NCBI GenBank assembly: GCA_046496425.1
Contig: JAWOGY010000304.1
Span: 1 to 64,000, forward strand
Length of the DNA: 64,000 bases
Direction of reading: 5' to 3'
Origin: JAKQTR01 sp046496425
Lineage (GTDB): Bacteria; Acidobacteriota; Vicinamibacteria; Vicinamibacterales; JAKQTR01
The position numbers were made by a program, and so were the translations under genes. Positions 24,299-32,719 of this stretch are shown piece by piece. Every line of letters begins with the position of its first letter. Within the stretch, counting starts at the first letter, position 1. The notes beneath the pieces are model-generated. The model did not search any database. It was not told where the DNA came from and saw only the letters and a program-made list of their open reading frames with translations.

Positions 24299-25474
24299 AT
24301 GACCTCTCATCGCCTGGCTTTCCTGGTTCTCCCGTTCGCGGCTCTGGTGCTCGGAGGTTGTGAAGCGTCGAAGAGCGCCAACCCGACGAGTCCGTCCGTG
24401 GCCGGCCCCATTGCAGGCGTCAACATCTCGACGCCGGAACCGGTCGCCCCCAAGGGCAGCACGATCCCGGCGAAGGATCAGCCGGTCACGCTCGTGGTGC
24501 AGAACGCGTCGACAAACGGCCAGCGGCCAGTCACCTACCGCTTCGAAGTGGCCGTTGACGGCGAATTCAGCAACAAGGTGGCGACCAGGGAAGGCATCGA
24601 ACCGGGCGCCGACGGCAAGACGGCCTACCGGCTGCCCGATGCGCTCGCCGCGGATCGCACCTACTTCTGGCGCGCCAAGGCCCTCGACGGCGCCAACGAA
24701 AGCGCCTACTCCGAGGCCGTCAGCTTCGCCGTGGTGACCCCTGCCGAACTCCAGGCTCCTGTGCCGCTCTACCCGGTCAGCGCGTCGACCGCGGCCAGCC
24801 TGACCCCCGAATTCCGCGTGACGAACGCTGCTCGGAGCGGACCAGTTGGTGAGGTCTTTTACACTTTTGAAATTTCGGCGAACGAGTCCTTCTCGGCGAT
24901 GATCGCGATTGTGACCGTGCCCGAGAGGGTGGCCGAGACCAAGTTCACCATCAATCAGCTGCTGACGGCCGGCATCCGGTTCTACTGGCGCGTCCGCGCA
25001 TTCGACGCCAATGTCACCAGTGCGTGGTCGCTGACGCAGAGCTTCTTCACGCCGAAGGTGTCGACGCCCTCTCCGGCGCCGCCAACGACTCCCGCCCCGC
25101 CGAGCGGCCCCCCCGCGGGCGGCTGGCCGAAGACCGGCGAGGAAGTGGTGGCCTGGGCCACGAGCAGGTACCCCGACCGATTGGTGGCCGGCGTGAGCCT
25201 GTCCGAGCGGCAGGCCAACATGGCGTTCGTGCGCGACCGGATGATTGAGGCGGGCCTGTGCGGCGGCATGGAACTCGCCTGGAACATGAAGCGCGGCGGT
25301 CCCGAGAAGAGCATCGACTACCTGGCCTATCGCAAGGGCGGGACCTGGATCGGCGTCGACATCGGCCTCGCCTACGACGACACGGGCATTCCGCTGGTCC
25401 TGCAGTGGGGCGAGAACCCCGGCGACTCGTATGTGTCGCCGGCGCCCTACTCCCCCTACCCGAGCTGCAGGTAG
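24299..25474 (+). CDS. lipoprotein with two fibronectin-III-like modules and a C-terminal globular domain
   Basis: 391 residues. Signal peptide with lipobox ALVLGGC, lipidated Cys21. Two Ig/FnIII-like repeats follow, each with a YRFEVAVDGEFSN/ YTFEISANESFSA start and YFWRAKALDGANES / FYWRVRAFDANVTS centre (about residues 38-145 and 150-255), a pattern common in Acidobacteriota surface lipoproteins. A proline-rich linker (residues ~255-280) leads to a ~110-residue C-terminal domain (EEVVAWATSRYPDRLVAGVS to the end) that I do not recognise. Probably surface-exposed and binding carbohydrate or protein. The gene stands alone, with a sigma-54-like promoter upstream and a hairpin terminator downstream. 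Confidence 0.8.
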   Translation: MTSHRLAFLVLPFAALVLGGCEASKSANPTSPSVAGPIAGVNISTPEPVAPKGSTIPAKDQPVTLVVQNASTNGQRPVTYRFEVAVDGEFSNKVATREGIEPGADGKTAYRLPDALAADRTYFWRAKALDGANESAYSEAVSFAVVTPAELQAPVPLYPVSASTAASLTPEFRVTNAARSGPVGEVFYTFEISANESFSAMIAIVTVPERVAETKFTINQLLTAGIRFYWRVRAFDANVTSAWSLTQSFFTPKVSTPSPAPPTTPAPPSGPPAGGWPKTGEEVVAWATSRYPDRLVAGVSLSERQANMAFVRDRMIEAGLCGGMELAWNMKRGGPEKSIDYLAYRKGGTWIGVDIGLAYDDTGIPLVLQWGENPGDSYVSPAPYSPYPSCR

Positions 25475-25486
25475 CGTCCGGCGCTC

Positions 25487-25523
25487 CGAAAGGCGCACGG
25501 CTCTCTGGCCCGTGCGCCTTTCG
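25487..25523. terminator. bidirectional hairpin terminator
   Basis: A perfect 14-bp stem, CGAAAGGCGCACGG with CCGTGCGCCTTTCG, and a 9-base loop lie between the convergent lipoprotein and GT2 genes. On the plus strand the stem is followed by TGTGTAC and not by a long T-run, so it is a strong hairpin with a weak tail. Confidence 0.8.
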
Positions 25524-25545
25524 TGTGTACGGCCGTACGGATCGG

Positions 25546-26523
25546 CTACGCGGCGGGCGGCGTTTCGAGGATCTCGCGGATCACGTAAGTCGGCTTGCCC
25601 TGCGATTCGTGATACGTGCGCACCTGCATCTCGGCGAGCAGGCCGAGCGTGATGAGCTGCACGCCGGTGAAGATGAGCAGGATGCCGAACAGCAGCAGCG
25701 GGCGGTTGGCGATTGACTGGTAGGCGAACAGCCGCAGATACGCGAGCCACCCCGTGATGACGACGCCGAGGCCACCCATGATGATGCCCAGCAGCCCGAA
25801 AATCTGCAGCGGCCGCGTGGCATAGCTCAGGAGGAACTTGACCGTCATCAGGTCCAGGACCACGCGCACCGTGCGGCCCAGGCCGTACTTGGACCGCCCG
25901 TACTGGCGCGGCCGGTGGTTCACGACCTGTTCGACAATCGTCACGCCCAGCTCGCTGGCGATCGCCGGCAGGAACCGGTGCATCTCGCCGTAGAGCCTCA
26001 GGGGCTTGACCACCTCGGCCCTGAACGCCTTCAGCGAGCACCCGTAGTCGTGCAGTTTCACGCCCGTGGCGTGCGAGATGATCCAGTTGGCGATCATCGA
26101 GGGCAGCCGGCGCGTGAAGAACGGGTCCTTCCGATCTTTCCGCCAGCCGGCGGCGATATCGGCCCCCTGTTCGACCAGCGCCACCAGCGCCGGAATGTCC
26201 GCCGGATCGTTCTGCAGGTCGCCGTCCGAGGTCACGATCAGCGTGCCTCGGGCGTGGGCAAATCCGGCGGCGAAGGCCGCCGTCTGGCCGAAGTTCCGGC
26301 GGAACCTGATGACGCGCACCCGGGCGTCGCCGGCCTGAATGGCGGCCAGGCGCTCGAAGCTGTCGTCGGTGCTGCCGTCATCGATGAGCAGGATCTCGTA
26401 GGTCCGCCCCCACGGCTCCAGCGCGGCGGTGATCTGCCGGTGAAGTTCCGGGATGCTCGCCGACTCGTTGCGGATGGGGATGACGACGGAGAGGTGCGGG
26501 CTCGTCACAGGTGGTCGGCTCAT
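25546..26523 (-). CDS. GT2 family glycosyltransferase (dolichol-phosphate-mannose synthase/ArnC-like)
   Basis: 325 residues from ATG 26523, which overlaps the upstream stop as ATGA. N-terminal GT-A domain: LSVVIPIRNESASIPELH, DDGSTDDSF, DGDLQNDPADIP (DXD-like) and HDYGCSLKAF; two C-terminal membrane helices (residues ~225-290: RPLQIFGLLGIIMGGLG and PLLLFGILLIFTGVQL). These enzymes transfer a sugar from UDP or GDP to undecaprenyl phosphate on the inner membrane's cytoplasmic side, making the donor that GT-C proteins use. The GT-C-like proteins at 16204 and 27209 are plausible users of its product. Confidence 0.92.
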   Translation of the reverse strand: MSRPPVTSPHLSVVIPIRNESASIPELHRQITAALEPWGRTYEILLIDDGSTDDSFERLAAIQAGDARVRVIRFRRNFGQTAAFAAGFAHARGTLIVTSDGDLQNDPADIPALVALVEQGADIAAGWRKDRKDPFFTRRLPSMIANWIISHATGVKLHDYGCSLKAFRAEVVKPLRLYGEMHRFLPAIASELGVTIVEQVVNHRPRQYGRSKYGLGRTVRVVLDLMTVKFLLSYATRPLQIFGLLGIIMGGLGVVITGWLAYLRLFAYQSIANRPLLLFGILLIFTGVQLITLGLLAEMQVRTYHESQGKPTYVIREILETPPAA

Positions 26524-27119
26524 ACCGCGGCGGTGCGCCGGCGCTGGCGCCGCCAGTAGTAGGCGACTACGAGCGCGGCCGAGAAGAGCGCGCCCCACAG
26601 CGCCACCTCGCTGCCATGGCGCTTGATGTAGTCGAAGGCGGCGGCGCCGTAGTAGTAGGCGAGGATGCCTTCGCCGACATAGCGGATGCCGCGCCCGATG
26701 CCGATGGCCCAGGCGAAGGTGGCCACGGGCATGCCGGCCACGCCGGCGCCGAGCACGAACAGTTTCAGCGGCACCGGCGGCGGCAGCATCGCCGGGACGA
26801 TCACCGCGGCCATGCCGTAGCGCGAGAACCTGGCCTGCATCCGGTCGACCTGCTCGCGCGAGAATTGCTTGCGCAGCAGGGCTTCACCGCCCTTCCGGCC
26901 AACGTAATAGACGACCAGCGACCCCCCGATCGATCCTGCCGTGGCCATGGCGGCGTAGTACAGGAGGTAGGAAGGGCTCTTCGTCACCATGTAGACGATG
27001 AGGATGTCGTTGACTTCGGGCAGGGACAGTACGGAAGCGTCGATAAACGCCACGAAGAACAGCCCCAGGCCGCCGATGCTGAGCGCGAAGGCCTGCGCCC
27101 ACGCGATGAAGTGCTTCAT
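26520..27119 (-). CDS. VTT domain (DedA/YqaA-like) membrane protein
   Basis: 199 residues, about 5-6 hydrophobic segments. FIDASVLSLPEVNDILIVYM at residues 25-44 and the conserved glycines in ATAGSIGGSLVVYYVGRKGG are the VTT/SNARE-associated signature; RFSRYGMAAVIVPAMLPPPVP has the typical reentrant-loop prolines. DedA-superfamily proteins scramble or recycle undecaprenyl phosphate and phospholipids. Coupling by ATGA to the GT2 gene, which consumes undecaprenyl phosphate, fits carrier-lipid recycling. This is inference. Confidence 0.85.
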   Translation of the reverse strand: MKHFIAWAQAFALSIGGLGLFFVAFIDASVLSLPEVNDILIVYMVTKSPSYLLYYAAMATAGSIGGSLVVYYVGRKGGEALLRKQFSREQVDRMQARFSRYGMAAVIVPAMLPPPVPLKLFVLGAGVAGMPVATFAWAIGIGRGIRYVGEGILAYYYGAAAFDYIKRHGSEVALWGALFSAALVVAYYWRRQRRRTAAV

Positions 27120-27208
27120 CGGATTCGCGTCCTCGCCGGTCAGGCGGCGTTCTTGCGCGGGGGACCCTGCCGGGACGTGGTATACGATAGCGTGACGAAA
27201 GGCTCACG

Positions 27209-28729
27209 GTGCCCGCCACAGTAGACGCGGATCCCCATTCGCCCAGTCCGGCGATTATACCCGACATCCGGGGCCGCGCGTGGGCCGCGCGATTTGCTGC
27301 CGCCGCGCTCGTCCTGGGCGCGCTCGCGGCGTGGTGGTACGCCTGGGCCGGGCTGACTTTGTCGCACTACGACGCCAAGGCGCACCTGGTCGTCGCCAGG
27401 CGCATCCTCGACAGCCTGACGCCGGGATGGGTGCAGATTGGCGCCGTCTGGCTCCCGCTGCCCCACCTTGTCAGCATGATCCCCGTCCAGTGGGACGTCT
27501 TCTATCGGACCGGCGCCTTCGGCGTGGCGCTGTCGGTGGTCTCGTTCGCCGTCTCGGTCTGGGTAATCGTCCGGCTGACGCTCGGCATCACGGGCTCGCG
27601 CGCCGCGGCCGTCGCCGCGGCGCTGGTTGTCGCGCTCAACCCGAACGTGCTCTACCTGCAGTCGACGCCGATGACCGAGCCGATGCTGATGGCGCTCGTG
27701 CTGCTCTCGGCGTGGTTCGGGATCGACGTCTTCCGCTCGGGCGATCCCGCCGCAACCCGGCGCGCAGGCGCGTCGATGGCGGCGGCGGTGCTGACGCGCT
27801 ACGAGGCCTGGCCGTTCGCGGCGGCGCTGCTGGCCATCGGCGGAGTGTCCGCGCTCGGACAGGGCCGTTCTCTTCGCGAAGCCGCCGTGCTCACGGCCCG
27901 GCTGGCGATCTACCCCGCGGCGGCCGTCCTGGCGTTCCTCGTCCTGAGCCGGGCAACGGTTGGGGCGTGGTTCGTGACGTCCGGGTTCTTCGTCGCGGAG
28001 AACCCCGCTCATCACCGGCCGCTACGTGCGCTCGCGTCCGTGTGGTGGGGCGTGCACGAACTGTCGAGTCTGCCGCTGGCCCTCATCGGCGCGGCCGGCC
28101 TTGCCATCTTCCTCGTCCGGACGCGGCGGTCGCGGGTCCTGGCTGCGTGGCTTCCCGTCCTGGCGCTCGCCGGCGTGGCGGCCCTGCCATGGTACGCGTT
28201 CTACTCGGGTCACCCGTTCCGCATCCGCTACATGATCCCGCTCCTCCCTGTGCTGGCGCTCGGTGTCGGATGCGCTGTCGGACTGGCCGGCCGGCTGAAG
28301 CCGCTTGCGGCGGTGCTGGCCCTGTCGGCGGTGGCGCTGGGGCCGCGACCGCTCGACCCCGGGGCGCGGATGGTGGTCGAAGCGCAATGGGATCGCAAGA
28401 ACCAGGCAGGCCGCGCCGAGGTGGCCGCCTACCTGCGAGCGCACTGGAACGGCAGGACGATCATGGTCAGCATGGGTTCGCTCGCCCACTTCATGCAGGA
28501 ACTCTCGCGCGACAGGCTCCGCATCCGCGACTTCCTGCACGAAGGGAACGGAGGACTCTGGCGCGACGCGCTGGAGTCCCCCGGTGCGCATGTCGAGTGG
28601 GTGCTCATCGAGGAGAAGGCGGAAGGCGGCGACATGCTGGCAGCGCGCGCGCGAAGTCGCCCCGGCTACCTGGCGGATTTCGCGCGCGTCGCCGAGGGCG
28701 GCGGCGTGGCCCTTTACCGGCGGCGATGA
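27209..28729 (+). CDS. polytopic membrane protein, GT-C (PMT/ArnT-like) glycosyltransferase candidate
   Basis: 506 residues from GTG 27209. Roughly ten hydrophobic helices between residues 25 and 390. The first extracytoplasmic loop has SHYDAKAHLVVARRIL, where the acidic residue and following alpha-helix are characteristic of GT39/GT-C enzymes that use polyprenyl-phosphate sugars. A soluble C-terminal domain of about 115 residues follows (from RKNQAGRAEVAAYL). No substrate is indicated. It is divergent from the VTT-GT2 pair, and only 89 bases separate the two start codons. Confidence 0.75.
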   Translation: MPATVDADPHSPSPAIIPDIRGRAWAARFAAAALVLGALAAWWYAWAGLTLSHYDAKAHLVVARRILDSLTPGWVQIGAVWLPLPHLVSMIPVQWDVFYRTGAFGVALSVVSFAVSVWVIVRLTLGITGSRAAAVAAALVVALNPNVLYLQSTPMTEPMLMALVLLSAWFGIDVFRSGDPAATRRAGASMAAAVLTRYEAWPFAAALLAIGGVSALGQGRSLREAAVLTARLAIYPAAAVLAFLVLSRATVGAWFVTSGFFVAENPAHHRPLRALASVWWGVHELSSLPLALIGAAGLAIFLVRTRRSRVLAAWLPVLALAGVAALPWYAFYSGHPFRIRYMIPLLPVLALGVGCAVGLAGRLKPLAAVLALSAVALGPRPLDPGARMVVEAQWDRKNQAGRAEVAAYLRAHWNGRTIMVSMGSLAHFMQELSRDRLRIRDFLHEGNGGLWRDALESPGAHVEWVLIEEKAEGGDMLAARARSRPGYLADFARVAEGGGVALYRRR

Positions 28730-28735
28730 CCGCGC

Positions 28736-29428
28736 TCAGAATCGGAACCCGAACGTCGCCAGGATGCTGAACCCGCCGAGGTCGATCTTGTCTCCCAGGA
28801 AGTCCTGCGACAGCTCGCCCTCGCCCCACTGATACCGGCCTTCCACGCCCACGAGCGCCGCCGGCGACACCAGGCCTCTGAGTCCGAAGACGACGATGGG
28901 GCCGACCGACGTGCCGCTCTGCTCGTACGCCGCGGGGAAGATGCTCCCGTCCGTGCCCAGGAACTCCCCGGTTTCGCTGTAGCGCCAGAAGTAGACTCCC
29001 AGCCCGCCCCCGACGTAGGGCTGGAACGCCGTCCGGGCGCCGAGCGGGAACAGCCTCACCACAGCCGTCGCGGGCATGATTCTGAGCTTGAGATCCTGCT
29101 CGATCTCGGAACCGTCCTCGTCGACCCACTCCTCGTAGATGGTGGGCGCGGTGGCCTGGTAGTAGCCGAATCCCGCGCTCGCCTCGATGTACTCCCCAAG
29201 CGCGACCGACCAGTCCCCGCTGACGAGGAAGCCATTGAAATCGCCGAAGTCGAACAGCAGATACTGCCGGTTGATTGCCAGCACATCGCCCGCGACGCGG
29301 GAAGCCTCGCCCTTCGGGAGGAACGCCCCGAGCTGGAGGGTGAGCGTTTGCTGCGCCGACGCCGGCGTTGGCAGGCCGGCGGCTATCGCGAAGATCAACA
29401 GCGCGGCGACGACGATCCGTTGCACCAT
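28736..29428 (-). CDS. outer-membrane beta-barrel protein
   Basis: 230 residues from ATG 29428 with GGAGG seven bases upstream; the longer frame from 29497 has no Shine-Dalgarno. Signal peptide of about 25 residues ending ASAQ. The rest alternates polar and aromatic residues in short glycine-rich beta strands (VALGEYIEASAGFGYY, FQPYVGGGLGVYFWRY), and the C-terminus is FGFRF, the terminal aromatic needed for BAM recognition. An eight-stranded OmpW/OmpX-type barrel is likely. Function not evident. Confidence 0.85.
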   Translation of the reverse strand: MVQRIVVAALLIFAIAAGLPTPASAQQTLTLQLGAFLPKGEASRVAGDVLAINRQYLLFDFGDFNGFLVSGDWSVALGEYIEASAGFGYYQATAPTIYEEWVDEDGSEIEQDLKLRIMPATAVVRLFPLGARTAFQPYVGGGLGVYFWRYSETGEFLGTDGSIFPAAYEQSGTSVGPIVVFGLRGLVSPAALVGVEGRYQWGEGELSQDFLGDKIDLGGFSILATFGFRF

Positions 29429-29546
29429 GACGTTGCCTCCCGTGAGCACACCTGACGACCGATACAGCACAACTGATGCCACACCCTGGCGGGGCACCCA
29501 GCCGTGAAATCGGCCTCGCCTAGCGGCCGGCTGTCCTGCAGAGGTA

Positions 29547-30368
29547 TCAGTGCGTCCGGTTTAGAGCACGCCCGGTCTTGAACGCGCGAATGGTCGCGAG
29601 CATCGGCGCCTGCAGGCCAGGCGCCGAGGCCAGCACGTGGCCGCTGCGAACGGCGAAGGGCGTGCCGTCCGTGCCCGAGACCACGCCGCCCGCCTCTTCG
29701 ACGATCAGGCTGGCGGCCGCCACGTCCCACGGCTTGAGACGGTCTTCCCAGAACGCGTCGAAGCGCCCGGCGGCCACGTAGGCCATGTCGAGCGCGGCCG
29801 ACCCCAGACGTCGCACGGCCCGCGCGCGCCGGACGAACTCCCCGAACAGTCCGAGCACCTCGTCGCCGTGCTCGTGCACGTCGTACGGAAACCCGGTGAC
29901 CAGCAGCGCCTCGATGAGCGCGGACGCCCCGGAGACCCTGAGCGGGGCGCCGTTGAGCCAGGCTCCCACGCCCCGCTCGGCCGTGAACAGCTCCCGCCTG
30001 GTCGGATCGTAGATGGCGGCGATCTCCACGCGGCCGTCGATCTCGAGGCCGAGCGATGCGCAGAAGATGGGCAGCCCGTGGGCGTAGTTCGTCGTGCCGT
30101 CGATGGGATCGAACACCCAGCAGTGACGAGCGGCCGCTCCTCGCCCGGGTTCCGGATCCAATTCCTCGGCGAGTATCGCGTGGGACGGAAAACGCCCCGC
30201 GAGCACGCGCCGGCACATGCGCTCGACCTCGAGATCGGCCTCCGTGACAAGATCGATGGTCCCCTTCTTGTCGACCCTGATGCCGCGGTGGAAATGCGTC
30301 AGCTGGATGTCGCCGGCGCGCAGCACGATGTCGATGGCGGTGGCAAGCAGGCGCGGGTCGTGGGTCAT
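29547..30368 (-). CDS. suhB: inositol monophosphatase family protein (SuhB-like)
   Basis: 273 residues with the two family signatures: FDPIDGTTNYAHGLP (metal and phosphate binding) and WDVAAASLIVEEAGG. ILAEELDPEPG contributes the first metal-binding glutamates. Mg2+-dependent hydrolysis of inositol-1-phosphate or related phosphomonoesters; SuhB also acts in rRNA transcription antitermination in E. coli. ATG at 30368, 16 bases downstream of the kinase gene, so probably co-transcribed. Confidence 0.93.
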   Translation of the reverse strand: MTHDPRLLATAIDIVLRAGDIQLTHFHRGIRVDKKGTIDLVTEADLEVERMCRRVLAGRFPSHAILAEELDPEPGRGAAARHCWVFDPIDGTTNYAHGLPIFCASLGLEIDGRVEIAAIYDPTRRELFTAERGVGAWLNGAPLRVSGASALIEALLVTGFPYDVHEHGDEVLGLFGEFVRRARAVRRLGSAALDMAYVAAGRFDAFWEDRLKPWDVAAASLIVEEAGGVVSGTDGTPFAVRSGHVLASAPGLQAPMLATIRAFKTGRALNRTH

Positions 30369-30384
30369 GAGGCGTGGCCGAGCG

Positions 30385-30828
30385 TCAGGATTCGGCGATG
30401 AGACGCTTCACCATGCGCACTTCCATGCCGCCCTCGGGCAGCCTGACCAGCTGGACGTCGTCCATGAAACTGCGCATGAAAAAGATGCCGCGTCCGCTCG
30501 ATTTCAGCAGGTTCTCCGGCGCGAGCGGGTCGGCGATTCCTTCCGGGTCGAATCCCTCTCCCTGGTCCCGTACCACGATGACCAACTCCTCCGGTTCTGC
30601 GGAGGGCCTGGTCGTGAACTCGACGGTCACCTGCTTCGCCCGATCGCTGCGGTTGCCGTGCTTGATGGCGTTGATGACCGATTCGCGGACCGCCACCTCC
30701 ATCCATGTCAGCGCGTCCTCGTCGAAACGCAAGCCGCGTCCGATCTGGTCGCTGACAACCTGCACCATGTCGAGCATCTCGAAGGCGCTCGAGAAGTGCA
30801 GCCGGACGGTCGTTTCTGGCTCAGGCAT
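30385..30828 (-). CDS. RsbW/SpoIIAB-like serine kinase ATP-binding protein
   Basis: 147 residues containing only a GHKL ATPase domain: N-box EVAVRESVINAIKHGN (residues 44-59), G1 box VRDQGEGFDPEGI and G2 box SGRGIFFMRSFMDDV. These small HATPase_c_2 proteins are anti-sigma factors that phosphorylate an anti-anti-sigma factor, or histidine-kinase-like regulators in partner-switching systems. No STAS-domain antagonist or PP2C phosphatase is adjacent, so the partner is elsewhere. ATG 30828. Divergent from aroA. Confidence 0.87.
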   Translation of the reverse strand: MPEPETTVRLHFSSAFEMLDMVQVVSDQIGRGLRFDEDALTWMEVAVRESVINAIKHGNRSDRAKQVTVEFTTRPSAEPEELVIVVRDQGEGFDPEGIADPLAPENLLKSSGRGIFFMRSFMDDVQLVRLPEGGMEVRMVKRLIAES

Positions 30829-30881
30829 CTCGGTGTTGACTGACCGGGTTATCGGCGGCCGCCCCGTGAATCTCCATACAA

Positions 30882-30909
30882 TAGACCAGAACACGGCTGA
30901 TGCTATAGT
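30882..30909 (+). promoter_or_regulatory. candidate aroA promoter giving a leaderless transcript
   Basis: -10 TATAGT at 30904-30909 with a weak -35 TAGACC at 30882-30887 (16-base spacer). The expected transcription start, 6-7 bases after the -10, coincides with the aroA GTG at 30916. No Shine-Dalgarno sequence precedes that GTG. Confidence 0.4.
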
Positions 30910-30915
30910 GCAAAC

Positions 30916-32214
30916 GTGTCTCCCAGCCAGCCGCGCACCGTCAGGCCCGCCCGCCGTTTCGGGGGCACCGTTCGCGTCCCGGGAGACAAGTCGATCTCGC
31001 ACCGGGCGCTCCTGCTGGGTGCGCTCGCGACCGGGCGCACCGCGGTCCGCGGGCTCGCGCCCGGCGCGGACTGCCGGTCCACGATGGCATGTCTGGCGGC
31101 CCTCGGCGTCGACATCGCCGGGTTCTCCGGCGCCGGCGATCCAGCCTGGCTCGTCGAGGGCCGGGGCCTCGGGGGTCTCGCTGCGCCAGCGGGCCCCCTC
31201 GACGCCGGCAACTCCGGGACGACCGCGCGCTTCCTGATGGGTGTGCTGTCCGGGCACGCGTTCTCTGCGACCCTGATTGGTGACGCGTCGCTCAGCCGCA
31301 GGCCGATGCGGCGCGTGGCTGATCCGCTGGAACGCATGGGCGCGCGCGTCGACACGACCGGCGGGTGCCTGCCCGCGACGGTGCGGGGCGCGCGGCTGTC
31401 CGGGATCGCGTACCAGATGCCTGTCGCGAGCGCCCAGGTGAAAAGCGCCGTGCTGCTCGCCGGGCTCCATGCCGACGGGGTCACCGCGGTGGTCGAACCC
31501 CAGCAGACCAGAGACCACACCGAACGCGCGCTCGCCGCCTTCGGCGCCGACATCGCGGTCGGGGCCGGGCGGGTCGAGGTGCGGGGCCGGCGCGCGCTGA
31601 GGGCCGCGGACATCTCCGTTCCTGGGGACCCGTCGTCGGCCGCGTTCTGGGCGGCGGCGGCGGCCGGGATTCCGGGCGCCGCCGTGGTGCTGGAGGGCGT
31701 GGGCGTCAATCCGACGAGAACGGCGTTCCTCGGCGTCATCGAGCGCATGGGGGCGCATGTCCGCGTAGAGGGCAGCGACGCGCCTGGCGGCGAGCCCCAC
31801 GGCACCGTGGCGGTGAGGCACGAGGCACTCCGAGCGGTCGAGATTCGTCCGTCCGAGGTCCCCGGACTCATCGACGAACTCCCCGCCCTGGCCGCGCTCG
31901 CCACGTACGGCGGCGGGCTGACGGTCAGGGGAGCCGGGGAACTCCGTCTGAAGGAGAGCGACCGCATCGCGGCGCTCGTGGCGGGTCTGCGCGCGCTCGG
32001 TGCCGGCGTCGAGGAGTACCCCGACGGCTTCTGCGTCTCCGGGGACCAGCCTCTCTCGGGCGGCGTCGCCGACGCGGCGGGCGATCATCGGCTGGCGATG
32101 GCCTTCGCCGTGGCCGCACTCGGGGCTCGAGGGGACTCCCGCATCTGCGGCGCCGAGGCGGTGGCGGTGTCATACCCCGGCTTCTTCGACACGCTCGAGA
32201 GGTTGTGCGGGTGA
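30916..32214 (+). CDS. aroA: 3-phosphoshikimate 1-carboxyvinyltransferase (EPSP synthase)
   Basis: 432 residues. Joins shikimate-3-phosphate and phosphoenolpyruvate in the shikimate pathway. PGDKSISHRALLLGAL, LDAGNSGTTARFLMG, SRRPMRRVADPL, DPSSAAFWAAAAAG and LRLKESDRIAALVAGL are all present, covering substrate phosphate and PEP contacts. GNSGTT places it with the Bacillus-type group. GTG start at 30916 fits family N-termini; the next start would cut into the core. Its stop overlaps the aroK GTG as GTGA. Confidence 0.97.
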   Translation: MSPSQPRTVRPARRFGGTVRVPGDKSISHRALLLGALATGRTAVRGLAPGADCRSTMACLAALGVDIAGFSGAGDPAWLVEGRGLGGLAAPAGPLDAGNSGTTARFLMGVLSGHAFSATLIGDASLSRRPMRRVADPLERMGARVDTTGGCLPATVRGARLSGIAYQMPVASAQVKSAVLLAGLHADGVTAVVEPQQTRDHTERALAAFGADIAVGAGRVEVRGRRALRAADISVPGDPSSAAFWAAAAAGIPGAAVVLEGVGVNPTRTAFLGVIERMGAHVRVEGSDAPGGEPHGTVAVRHEALRAVEIRPSEVPGLIDELPALAALATYGGGLTVRGAGELRLKESDRIAALVAGLRALGAGVEEYPDGFCVSGDQPLSGGVADAAGDHRLAMAFAVAALGARGDSRICGAEAVAVSYPGFFDTLERLCG

Positions 32215-32711
32215 GAGCGGACAAGGTTTACCTCGTCGGGTTCATGGCCGCCGGCAAGTCCTCGCTCGCTCGCGAGGTCGGGCGCCGCCTGGGCTGGAAA
32301 GTCGAGGATGTCGACGAGCGCATCGAGGCGCGCGAGCGCCGGAGCGTCGCGGCGATTTTCGCGATCGACGGTGAAGCGTATTTCCGGGCGGTCGAACGGG
32401 AGGTCGTGCAGCAACTCCAGCCGCCCCGCCACGTGGTGGTGGCGACCGGCGGCGGAACGTTCGTCGATCCCGAGCTTCGCGCGATGATGAAGGGCGACGG
32501 TGCGGTATTCTGGATCGACGCGCCGCTTGGCCACATCATCGACCGCCTGCCGCGCGACGGGAGCCGCCCGCTGGCCGCCAACCGCCTCCAGCTCGCGAGC
32601 CTCTACGAGTCGCGGCGGATGGCGTACGTGCAGGCGCACGTTCGCCTCGATGCCACCCGCGCCTCGGTCGGCGATCTCGCCGACCAGATCGTCGAGTGGC
32701 TGGGCGCCTAG
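32211..32711 (+). CDS. aroK: shikimate kinase
   Basis: 166 residues from GTG 32211, overlapping the aroA stop. Walker A VGFMAAGKSSLAREVG, shikimate-binding DVDERIE and GGGTFVDPEL, LID-region arginine in PRDGSRPLA. Phosphorylates the 3-hydroxyl of shikimate, making the substrate of the upstream aroA product, so two consecutive pathway enzymes are translationally linked. Standard length. Confidence 0.94.
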   Translation: MRADKVYLVGFMAAGKSSLAREVGRRLGWKVEDVDERIEARERRSVAAIFAIDGEAYFRAVEREVVQQLQPPRHVVVATGGGTFVDPELRAMMKGDGAVFWIDAPLGHIIDRLPRDGSRPLAANRLQLASLYESRRMAYVQAHVRLDATRASVGDLADQIVEWLGA

Positions 32712-32719
32712 GAGATCGC

